From NCBI GenBank assembly GCA_965373045.1, contig CBDVEQ010000129.1, positions 1 to 7,576 of the forward strand: DNA of 7,576 nucleotides, in the 5' to 3' direction. Of the stretch, positions 1-5,871 are shown piece after piece (within the stretch, counting starts at the first letter, position 1; every line of letters begins with the position of its first letter). The notes beneath the pieces are model-generated. The model did no database searches. It saw only the letters and a list, made by a program, of their open reading frames with translations, and was not told where the DNA came from. This stretch comes from DAOVDI01 sp965373045 (GTDB lineage Bacteria > Acidobacteriota > Aminicenantia > Aminicenantales > Aminicenantaceae). The translations under genes and the position numbers were made by a program.

Positions 1-124
1 TTTTGATCGATTTATCGAACTGCTCAGGGAAAGGGTGATTGTGGTGCAAACCGGCCTTTTTGGCGCTCTGATGGAGGTCCGCCTGGTTAATGACGGGCCT
101 GTTACATTTGTAATTGAAAAATAG
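1..124 (+). CDS. dtd: D-aminoacyl-tRNA deacylase, C-terminal end (5' truncated by window)
   Basis: Only the last 40 codons are inside the window (codons start at base 2; stop TAG at 122-124). The translation ends VRLVNDGPVTFVIEK. The NDGPVT segment matches the Gly-cisPro motif (NxGPVT) of the DTD family, and the preceding VQTGLFGALMEV segment matches the usual 'GxFGAxMxV' strand. DTD is a cytosolic homodimer that hydrolyses D-amino acids (and glycine from tRNA-Ala) off mischarged tRNAs. The other signature, SQFTL, would lie upstream and cannot be seen. The gene converges on ribBA with a 63-bp spacer. Family assignment from this short tail is firm because the motif and the distance to the C-terminus both fit; start and upstream context are unknown. 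Confidence 0.88.
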   Translation, partial: FDRFIELLRERVIVVQTGLFGALMEVRLVNDGPVTFVIEK

Positions 125-148
125 AGAATTAGAATGAAAACTAGATGT

Positions 149-173
149 AATGGTCTCCCATATAACCGTTTTT
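149..173 (+). terminator. weak candidate intrinsic terminator after dtd
   Basis: In the 63-bp convergent spacer between dtd and ribBA, AATGGT (149-154) can pair with ACCGTT (165-170), including one U-G wobble, around a 10-nt loop. A run of five T (169-173) overlaps and follows the 3' arm. The stem is short and AT-containing, so it is a marginal terminator. On the opposite strand the wobble becomes a C-A mismatch, so it serves ribBA less well. No better hairpin is visible in the spacer. Confidence 0.25.
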
Positions 174-187
174 ATGAATAAAGCAGG

Positions 188-1405
188 CTAGACCATATCG
201 AGTATATGCCCCATCTTTTCTTTTTTAGTCTTCAGATATTTCAGGTTTGTTGCGCAGGGGGGGATTTCGATCGGGACTCTTTCGATTATCTTTAATCCGT
301 ATCCCTCAAGACCGATGAATTTTCTAGGATTATTAGTGATCAAACGCAGCTGGGTGACTCCAAGGGATACAAGGATCTGCGCACCGATTCCGTAATCCCT
401 GTGATCGTCTTGAAAACCCAGCGATCGGTTTGCTTCCACGGTATCCGCTCCTTGGTCCTGGATAGCATATGCTTTGATCTTATTGACCAGACCGATGCCT
501 CTTCCTTCCTGATTTATCATGTAAAGGATGACCCCCTTTCCCTCTTTCTCGATCATTTCCATCGCGCGATGAAGCTGTTCTCCGCAGTCGCATCGTAGTG
601 ATCCAAGCGTATCTCCTGTGAAACACTGGGAATGGGCACGCACAAGAATCGGTGTGTCATTTTGGAGATTTCCTTTGACCAGAGCGATGTGATGTTCTTT
701 AAGGATAGTATCTTCAAACACGGTTAGTCTGAATTTGCCGTACTGTGTAGGCAGGTCCGCTTCTTCGATTTTTTGGACCAGAGTTTCGTTTTTCATGCGG
801 TACTTGATCAAATCCGCTATGGTAAGGATGGGGATTCCGTGAGTCTCGCCGAACTCTTCAAGCTGAGGCATACGGGCCATGGAACCGTCCTCGTTCATGA
901 TCTCGCAGATCACACCTGCCGGATTGAGTCCGGCAAGACGGGCCACATCAACCGAAGCTTCTGTCTGGCCTGCCCGCTGCAGAACTCCCCCTTTCATGAA
1001 TTGCAAAGGGAAAATATGTCCCGGACGGGCCAGATCTGCTGGTTTTGTCTCCGGATCGATCGCAGTCAGGATAGTGTTGGCCCTGTCTTTTGCTGAAATG
1101 CCGGTTGTATTGCCTTTTTTAGCATCGATGGAGATCGTAAAGGCTGTTTGAAAACGGGTAGTATTATCTGTCACCATCAAAGGCAGATCCAGTTCTTTGA
1201 GCCTTTTGCTCTCCAGGGGCAGGCATATCAGTCCCCGTCCGTATCGGGCCATAAAATTGATGATGTCAGGAGTCGTTTTTTCTGCTGCAACCATAAGGTC
1301 GCCCTCATTTTCTCTGTCTTTATCATCCACTATGATAATTATCCTGCCGGCTTTCACCTCTTCAATGGCTTTTTCAACACTCACAACATGTGATTTTTTC
1401 TGCAT
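188..1405 (-). CDS. ribBA: Bifunctional DHBP synthase / GTP cyclohydrolase II
   Basis: 405 aa, the usual length of a RibBA fusion. It makes both precursors of riboflavin: 3,4-dihydroxy-2-butanone 4-phosphate from ribulose 5-phosphate (N half) and the diaminopyrimidine from GTP (C half). RibB half, about residues 1-203: DDKDRENEGDL (27-37; E32 is the Mg ligand position), RPGHIFPL (H130) and ICEIM (E168). The position equivalent to E. coli RibB His153 is Gln147 (RAGQTEA), discussed as a finding. RibA half, about 205-405: zinc cysteines C261, C272 and C274 in HSQCFTGD...RCDCG, NQEGRGIGL (298-306), catalytic-type Tyr313 in NKIKAY, DYGIGAQIL, TNNP and a C-terminal KTKKEKMGH. ATG start with AAGGA 8 nt upstream. 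It is the last gene of the minus-strand operon, 17 bp after ribE. No ribH follows. Confidence 0.97.
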   Translation of the reverse strand: MQKKSHVVSVEKAIEEVKAGRIIIIVDDKDRENEGDLMVAAEKTTPDIINFMARYGRGLICLPLESKRLKELDLPLMVTDNTTRFQTAFTISIDAKKGNTTGISAKDRANTILTAIDPETKPADLARPGHIFPLQFMKGGVLQRAGQTEASVDVARLAGLNPAGVICEIMNEDGSMARMPQLEEFGETHGIPILTIADLIKYRMKNETLVQKIEEADLPTQYGKFRLTVFEDTILKEHHIALVKGNLQNDTPILVRAHSQCFTGDTLGSLRCDCGEQLHRAMEMIEKEGKGVILYMINQEGRGIGLVNKIKAYAIQDQGADTVEANRSLGFQDDHRDYGIGAQILVSLGVTQLRLITNNPRKFIGLEGYGLKIIERVPIEIPPCATNLKYLKTKKEKMGHILDMV

Positions 1406-1413
1406 ATTGGAAA

Positions 1414-1418
1414 TCCTT
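1414..1418 (-). promoter_or_regulatory. ribosome binding site of ribBA
   Basis: On the minus strand AAGGA lies 8 nt before the ribBA ATG, within the 17-bp ribE-ribBA gap. It shows that this genome uses Shine-Dalgarno initiation for internal operon genes, in contrast to ftsY, recJ and the gene at 5872. It also supports the chosen start. Confidence 0.75.
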
Positions 1419-1422
1419 ATTT

Positions 1423-2010
1423 TTATCTTTTTTGGAGCAATAAATTATACACGTATTTACCGATTATGTCACTTTCAACGTTGACAGAATCACCCCTTTT
1501 AAGAGCACTTAAATTCGTGTTTTCCAGGGTAATGGGGATGATGACAACTTCAAAAGAGGAAGGTTTGACTTCGGCGAGCGTTAAGCTGACTCCATTTACG
1601 GCTACAGACCCCTTTTCCACGAAGTAAGGATGAATACCCGGAGAAAGGGAAAATGTCATTCGTGTTTCTTCATTGCGGGTTGTGATTCTGAGGAGTTTTT
1701 CTGTTCCGTCGATATGCCCGGAAACAAGGTGACCGCTGAGAGGAGTGGAGAGAGTCAGCGGTCGTTCGAGGTTAAGAATATCCCCTCTCCTGCAAGCGCC
1801 CAGATTAGTCTTTTGGAGTGTTTCTCCAGAAAGACTAAAGGATGACTGGGTTTTTTCCTTTTTGATCAAACTCAGACATACACCGTTGACAGCAAGACTT
1901 TCCCCGATATTCAGTTGAAGGACCTCGCTTGAAGCTTCGATGACTATTTCCTGACGGCCTCGCCTGTAAGCGACAAAACGACCGATATGGCTGATAATAC
2001 CTGTAAACAT
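1423..2010 (-). CDS. ribE: Riboflavin synthase (alpha chain)
   Basis: 195 aa, close to the usual ~200-220. It dismutates two molecules of 6,7-dimethyl-8-ribityllumazine to riboflavin plus the pyrimidine; the enzyme is a cytosolic homotrimer. The protein shows the internal duplication of lumazine-binding domains: the N-barrel begins MFTGII and contains GESLAVNGVCLS (36-47); the C-barrel contains SGHLVSGHIDG (92-102) and GSVAVNGVSLTL (134-145, Ser142 at the position of E. coli Ser146). It ends with NVESDIIGKYV (177-187, Asp181 as the conserved acid). The start is fixed by MFTGII, which is invariant at the N-terminus of this family, and by a GGAGG site. The ATG overlaps the ribD stop by one base (TGATG), so translation is probably coupled. 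The gene is also called ribC in some naming schemes. Confidence 0.97.
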   Translation of the reverse strand: MFTGIISHIGRFVAYRRGRQEIVIEASSEVLQLNIGESLAVNGVCLSLIKKEKTQSSFSLSGETLQKTNLGACRRGDILNLERPLTLSTPLSGHLVSGHIDGTEKLLRITTRNEETRMTFSLSPGIHPYFVEKGSVAVNGVSLTLAEVKPSSFEVVIIPITLENTNLSALKRGDSVNVESDIIGKYVYNLLLQKR

Positions 2011-3110
2011 CAGAAATATCCCTCCACTATCATATCTTCATCGATGGTGAAAGACCGGACTTTTTTCAGGCGAAGGGAGTTCCTTAACACAGAGATGCCT
2101 TCCCCTTCAAAAAAAGTCGGTGCTTCCTTTCCTCCGATCAGTTTCGGCGAGATGGTAATATACATCTTATCAATAAGTTTTTTTTCCAGAAAAGAGGTCA
2201 TCAATCGGCTTCCTCCCTCGACAAGAACACTGGAAATTTCTTTTGCTCCCAATTCTTGTAGAACCCGAACGAGATCAAGTCCGGCTGCATTTCCAGAGCA
2301 CCGGATTACTCTTCCTCCACGGTCTTCAAGAAGCTTAAGTTTGTCATCCGGAGCGGATTCATGACAGAAAATCAAAATGTTTCCATCGGAAAGAGTCTGA
2401 AATATTTTGCTGTTGAGCGGGAATCGAAGATGGGAATCAAGAATGACTCGTGTCAGCTGTTTCCCTTCCCAGTTGGGATGGCGGATCGTCAGAATAGGAT
2501 CATCCCGGATTATTGTGTTGATCCCAACCAGTATGGCGTCTTGTTCTCCCCGGAGCAGATGGACGTATTCCCGTGTGGATGAAGAGGATATCCACTTGGA
2601 AGACATTGTATTTGTAGCGATCTTCCCGTCCTGTGTGGTGGCTGTTTTGGCGGTCAGGAACGGGATATTGTGTGTGATGTACTTGAAATAGGCCTCATTG
2701 AGCCGGTTGTTTCTACTCTCCAGAAGTCCTGTTGATACGTTTATTCCGGCTTGTCTTAATTTTTTGAGTCCTTTTTTGTGAACGATGGGATTTGGATCCA
2801 GGGAGGAAATAACAGTACGTTCTATTTTTGAAAATATCAGGCTGTCCGCGCATGGGGGAGTTCGGCCGAAATGGACACATGGTTCGAGTGTGATATATGC
2901 TGTGCCTCCTTTCGCCCTTTTTCCAGCCATCTTGAGGGCGACTGCCTCAGCATGAGGTTTTCCAGGGCTCTCGTGGTATCCATACCCTACAATTTGGTCT
3001 TTATTGACGATAACAGCTCCAACATAGGGGTTTGGACTTGCCCATCCAAGAGCTTTTTCCGCCAGCCCATAGGCCATCTGAAGATAGGCGGAGTCTATGT
3101 TTATGTTCAT
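2010..3110 (-). CDS. ribD: Bifunctional pyrimidine deaminase / uracil reductase RibD
   Basis: 366 aa, typical of the fused enzyme. It deaminates 2,5-diamino-6-ribosylamino-pyrimidinone 5'-phosphate, then reduces the ribosyl side chain with NADPH. N-terminal cytidine-deaminase-like domain (about 1-145): HAE (53-55; H53 zinc ligand, E55 catalytic) and PCVHFGRTPPC (77-87; C78 and C87 zinc ligands). C-terminal DHFR-like reductase (about 148-366): KTATTQDGKIA (155-165), SKWISSSSTR, VGINTIIRDDPILTIR (195-210) and the NADPH-site element EGGSRL (298-303). All key residues are present. Its ATG overlaps the ftsY stop (ATGA). The bases just upstream are pyrimidine-rich (CCTCCTCTC), so there is no Shine-Dalgarno, and translation probably depends on ribosomes finishing ftsY. 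No FMN riboswitch fits between it and ftsY. Confidence 0.97.
   Translation of the reverse strand: MNINIDSAYLQMAYGLAEKALGWASPNPYVGAVIVNKDQIVGYGYHESPGKPHAEAVALKMAGKRAKGGTAYITLEPCVHFGRTPPCADSLIFSKIERTVISSLDPNPIVHKKGLKKLRQAGINVSTGLLESRNNRLNEAYFKYITHNIPFLTAKTATTQDGKIATNTMSSKWISSSSTREYVHLLRGEQDAILVGINTIIRDDPILTIRHPNWEGKQLTRVILDSHLRFPLNSKIFQTLSDGNILIFCHESAPDDKLKLLEDRGGRVIRCSGNAAGLDLVRVLQELGAKEISSVLVEGGSRLMTSFLEKKLIDKMYITISPKLIGGKEAPTFFEGEGISVLRNSLRLKKVRSFTIDEDMIVEGYF
2020..2025 (-). promoter_or_regulatory. ribosome binding site of ribE
   Basis: GGAGGG on the minus strand ends about 9-10 nt before the ribE ATG and lies inside the last codons of ribD. It is the strongest Shine-Dalgarno in the window and supports independent as well as coupled initiation of ribE. 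Confidence 0.8.
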
Positions 3111-4000
3111 GAGAGGAGGGCTTTGACGAATTCCTGTGCAGAGAAAGGAAGCAGGTCTTCTTCTCTTTCTCCGACGCCGATATATTTGATGGGAAGCTTC
3201 AATTCATCAACAATGCTTATAACACTTCCCCCTTTAGCCGTGCCGTCAAGTTTGGTCAGTATGATGCCTGTTAATCCGGAAAATTTTAAAAACTCCCTGG
3301 CCTGTGAAAGAGCATTTCGGCCGATACTCGCATCCAGAACAAGATAGATCTCATGAGGAGCTTTTTCTATTTCCCGCGAAATGATCATTCTGATCTTTTC
3401 CAACTCATTCATCAGGTTGATGTTGGTATGGATCCGGCCAGCAGTGTCGATAAGAAGAATGTCTGCTTTACGGGCTTTGAAAGACTGAACAGCATCATAG
3501 ACCACGGAGGCGGGATCTGCTCCGTGCTGACCCTTAATTACCGGGCAATTCAGTCTTTTTCCCCATATAACAAGCTGTTCCTGTGCGGCGGCCCGGAAAG
3601 TATCTGCAGCCACAAGAAGAATTTCCGTACCATTCTTTTTGAAAAAGTGCGCCAGTTTTGCTAGAGCTGTGGTTTTCCCTCCCCCGTTCACACCCACGAA
3701 CATAAATACTGAACCGGTCATATTGGGCTTGACTTCGGATGAGTACTGAGAAAGAATCTTCACCAGTTCTTTTCCGAGAATCTCTTTTATCTCGGGGAAA
3801 AGAGCCGTTTTTTCACTATGTGTCCTGATTGATTGGATGATTTTTTCTGTCGTCTCGATTCCCACATCGGAGAGAAGGAGGATTTCTGTAAGTTCATCCA
3901 GGATTTCTTCTCTGTCTTTTCCGCTGTGCAACAGGTCATCCAGCGTCTGTTTGAATATTTGCCGGGTTTTTATCAGCTTGTCTTTTAGTCTTTTGATCAC
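3107..4000 (-). CDS. ftsY: Signal recognition particle receptor FtsY
   Basis: 297 aa SRP GTPase that docks the SRP-ribosome complex at the inner membrane for co-translational insertion. It has only the NG core: the long acidic A domain of E. coli FtsY is absent, as in many bacteria. The N domain (about 1-90) starts with a basic amphipathic helix (MIKRLKDKLIKTRQ) likely to touch the membrane. G-domain motifs are complete: GVNGGGKTT (103-111), DTFRAAAQEQL (133-143), DTAGR (185-189), TKLDGTAKGG (249-258) and GVGEREEDLLPF (275-286). The pattern is FtsY rather than Ffh, because there is no Met-rich M domain. The start is GTG, chosen because the N-terminus aligns with the family and no upstream ATG, GTG or TTG is in frame. 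It leads the ftsY-ribD-ribE-ribBA operon and has no Shine-Dalgarno. Confidence 0.97.
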   Translation of the reverse strand: MIKRLKDKLIKTRQIFKQTLDDLLHSGKDREEILDELTEILLLSDVGIETTEKIIQSIRTHSEKTALFPEIKEILGKELVKILSQYSSEVKPNMTGSVFMFVGVNGGGKTTALAKLAHFFKKNGTEILLVAADTFRAAAQEQLVIWGKRLNCPVIKGQHGADPASVVYDAVQSFKARKADILLIDTAGRIHTNINLMNELEKIRMIISREIEKAPHEIYLVLDASIGRNALSQAREFLKFSGLTGIILTKLDGTAKGGSVISIVDELKLPIKYIGVGEREEDLLPFSAQEFVKALLS

Positions 4001-4009
4001 AGCAAACCA

Positions 4010-4038
4010 ATTATACCCAATCAGATCGTATGCTTCAA
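4010..4038 (-). promoter_or_regulatory. sigma70-type promoter of the ftsY-rib operon
   Basis: On the minus strand, TTGAAG (-35, bases 4033-4038) and a perfect TATAAT (-10, bases 4010-4015) are separated by exactly 17 bp. The -10 ends 9 bp before the ftsY GTG, so a start site at the usual distance (about base 4003, a G on that strand) leaves a leader of only a few nucleotides. This is the best promoter-like sequence in the window, and it is the only place where one could drive the whole minus-strand cluster. Confidence 0.72.
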
Positions 4039-4039
4039 T

Positions 4040-4057
4040 GGCCTGGCATTCCGGGCT
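4040..4057 (+). other. small inverted repeat in the ftsY/recJ divergent region
   Basis: GCCTGG (4041-4046) and CCGGGC (4051-4056) flank a 4-nt loop (CATT). As + strand RNA this gives a 6-bp stem with one U-G wobble, plus an outer G-U pair. On the other strand the wobble is a C-A mismatch. It sits just upstream of the ftsY -35 box and upstream of any recJ promoter, so it could be an operator or chance. A T-rich stretch follows (TTAATCTTTATT), not a clean T-run, so a terminator reading is weak. Confidence 0.3.
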
Positions 4058-4103
4058 TAATCTTTATTGTGGATTAAAAGCAGTTATGCTAAAGTGTATT
4101 GCT

Positions 4104-4117
4104 TATATTGAAATATA
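4104..4117 (+). promoter_or_regulatory. AT-rich inverted repeat / possible -10 of recJ
   Basis: TATATT and AATATA form a perfect 6+6 inverted repeat around GA, ending 2 bp before the recJ ATG. The left arm TATATT (4104-4109) matches a -10 hexamer at 5 of 6 positions and lies 10 bp before the ATG, the same geometry as at ftsY. No good -35 precedes it. An alternative upstream pair is TTGTGG (4067-4072) with TAAAGT (4090-4095) at 17 bp. Neither is decisive, and no Shine-Dalgarno is visible for recJ. Confidence 0.3.
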
Positions 4118-4119
4118 CG

Positions 4120-5811
4120 ATGTATGAAACAATTTGGATATATAGACCTCCTGAGAAAAACGCCCGGGTTCTATCCCGTGAGATCGGACAGAGTATTGAA
4201 TTTTCCCAGATACTGATAAACCGCGGAATAACAACAGCGGATTCAGCCCACCGATTTCTATATGGAACCCTGGATGATCTTCTGGATCCTTTTTTAATGA
4301 CAGGAATGCGCGAAGCGGTCGACCGGCTGCTTCAGGCGATCGACCAGAAAGAAAAAGTCATCATTTTTGGAGATTATGATGTGGATGGAATTCTTTCGGT
4401 TGTCATCTTGTCAAAAGCGCTGGCATCTTTTGGAGTGGATGTCTCTTATTTTATTCCGGATCGGCTGAAAAAAGGATATGGGATCAAAGAAGAGTATTTG
4501 GAGATCGTCCTGGAGAGAAAGGCGAGCCTTGTGATCAGTGTAGATTGCGGCATGAGAGCTGTGGCCTTTGCCTCCCGTGCTAAGGAGAAGGGAATTGATG
4601 TTATAATAACCGATCATCATCAGCCGGGTTCTGAGCTTCCTGATGCACTTGCTGTTCTTAATCCGGTCCTGAGCAGTGCAAATTATCCGGATAAACAGTT
4701 GGCCGGAGTCGGTGTTGTTTTTAAATTAATACAGGGACTCTTCCAGAAAAAGGGAAAGGAAGCTCTGCTTCCTCATTATCTTAAACTGGTGTCCATTGCA
4801 ACAATTTCTGATGTTGCGGGATTAAGAGGGGAGAACAGACTGTTTGTTAAATTTGGGTTAAAGGGCTTGGAAGAAGCGGTCAATCCCGGATTGGTGAGTC
4901 TTCTGGAATCATGTGGACTACATGACCGCCCGGTTACGGTTGGAGATGTGGGCTTCCGAATGGGCCCGCGGATTAACGCAGCCGGGCGCTTGGGAATGAC
5001 GGATCTGGCCATCCAACTGTTTTTTGTACGTTCAAGAGAAGAAGCAAATAATCTGGCAAAGAAACTGAATAAGCTGAATTCTAAAAGACAGAAGATCGAA
5101 GAGGGGATAAACCGGCAGGCCATAGATCAAATCAAAAGAAATTCGCTTGATCAGAAATATCGCTTCTTGATTCTGGGATCTGAAGAATGGCATCGGGGAG
5201 TTATTGGGATCGTCGCCTCTAAAATAAAGGATGCTTTTTACCGTCCCGTTATCCTGTTCGCTTATGAAAATGGAAAGGCTTTTGGCTCAGGCAGGAGCAT
5301 CCCTGAATTTTCTTTGATCGATTGCCTTAGTGAAAGCAAAGATTATCTGGTGAACTACGGAGGTCACACACTGGCTATCGGTTGCGAGCTTTCATTGGAT
5401 AAAATGAGCGCTTTTAAAGAAGCTGTCAATTCTTATGCCCTTTCCCGCTTAACAGATGATGTTCTGAAGAGAAGGATCAAAATTGATTCCAAGATCGATT
5501 TTAACAATATCAATTTCTCTTTTTTGAATGTGTTTTCTCTTCTTTCTCCATTTGGTGTGGGAAATCCCAAGCCGATTTTTGTAACGGAGGCGGTCCAGGT
5601 TGTAGCCGAACCCAAAAAACTTCAGGGGAAACATTGCAAACTTCTCGTCAGGCAGAATGGAAAATATTTTGAGGCTCTTGCATGGGGGCGGGGAGACTGG
5701 GCAGACACCATACAAAAAGGAGATGTCATCAATCTGTGTTATTCTCTCCAATTTTCAGAGTATCTCGGAGAGGAACAACTCAATCTCAATCTGATTGACA
5801 TTAAGAAATAG
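4120..5811 (+). CDS. recJ: Single-stranded-DNA-specific exonuclease RecJ
   Basis: 563 aa from ATG 4120 (E. coli RecJ is 577). It degrades single-stranded DNA 5'-3' in recombination, base-excision and mismatch repair, using Mn/Mg. DHH domain: GDYDVDG (84-90), VDCG (D142), DHH (165-167) and DVAGLRGENR (D231). DHHA1 domain: MGPRINAAGRLG (281-292), WHRGVIGIVASKI, GSGRS and GGHTLAIG (414-421), where most relatives read GGHxxAAG. The C-terminal part (about 460-563), with SPFGVGNPKP and a beta-rich end, corresponds to the OB-fold. A TTG at 4099 would add seven residues; ATG 4120 is preferred because the family begins near 'xxxW.yR.P' and the extra residues have no counterpart. It is divergent from ftsY and separated by 60 bp from the next + strand gene. 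Confidence 0.96.
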   Translation: MYETIWIYRPPEKNARVLSREIGQSIEFSQILINRGITTADSAHRFLYGTLDDLLDPFLMTGMREAVDRLLQAIDQKEKVIIFGDYDVDGILSVVILSKALASFGVDVSYFIPDRLKKGYGIKEEYLEIVLERKASLVISVDCGMRAVAFASRAKEKGIDVIITDHHQPGSELPDALAVLNPVLSSANYPDKQLAGVGVVFKLIQGLFQKKGKEALLPHYLKLVSIATISDVAGLRGENRLFVKFGLKGLEEAVNPGLVSLLESCGLHDRPVTVGDVGFRMGPRINAAGRLGMTDLAIQLFFVRSREEANNLAKKLNKLNSKRQKIEEGINRQAIDQIKRNSLDQKYRFLILGSEEWHRGVIGIVASKIKDAFYRPVILFAYENGKAFGSGRSIPEFSLIDCLSESKDYLVNYGGHTLAIGCELSLDKMSAFKEAVNSYALSRLTDDVLKRRIKIDSKIDFNNINFSFLNVFSLLSPFGVGNPKPIFVTEAVQVVAEPKKLQGKHCKLLVRQNGKYFEALAWGRGDWADTIQKGDVINLCYSLQFSEYLGEEQLNLNLIDIKK

Positions 5812-5852
5812 AACCTTCCTCTTTGTTCTGTATTTATTCTCCATATCTGGGG

Positions 5853-5858
5853 TATAAT
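5853..5858 (+). promoter_or_regulatory. -10 box upstream of the LptC/OstA-like gene
   Basis: A perfect TATAAT preceded by GGGG lies in the 60-bp gap after recJ and ends 13 bp before ATG 5872. No convincing -35 is present at 16-18 bp (GTATTT or neighbours), so strength is uncertain. A start at the usual distance (about 5865-5866) would give a 6-7 nt leader. The ftsY promoter shares the GGGTATAAT core. No terminator hairpin is seen after recJ, so read-through from recJ is also possible. Confidence 0.5.
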
Positions 5859-5871
5859 ATTTGTGAATCTG

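Noticed and set aside
401..1484. Several open frames on the + strand opposite ribBA
   Set aside because: They lie antisense to a gene with full family motifs, have no recognisable domains or ribosome sites, and overlap each other; they are shadows of ribBA codon structure.
3100..3130. FMN riboswitch before ribD
   Set aside because: ftsY and ribD overlap by 4 bp, and the upstream bases encode the FtsY C-terminus; none of the conserved RFN helices could be recognised.
2871..3347. + strand open frame of 158 codons across the ribD/ftsY junction
   Set aside because: It is antisense to two well-identified genes and its translation is low-complexity Ser/Cys-rich sequence typical of antisense frames.
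4099..4119. TTG at 4099 as the recJ start
   Set aside because: It adds MLILKYT, which has no counterpart in RecJ N-termini and is encoded by the AT-rich dyad; ATG 4120 matches the family start better.
5812..5852. Terminator after recJ
   Set aside because: No stem-loop with a T-run could be found in this stretch; it is simply AT-rich.
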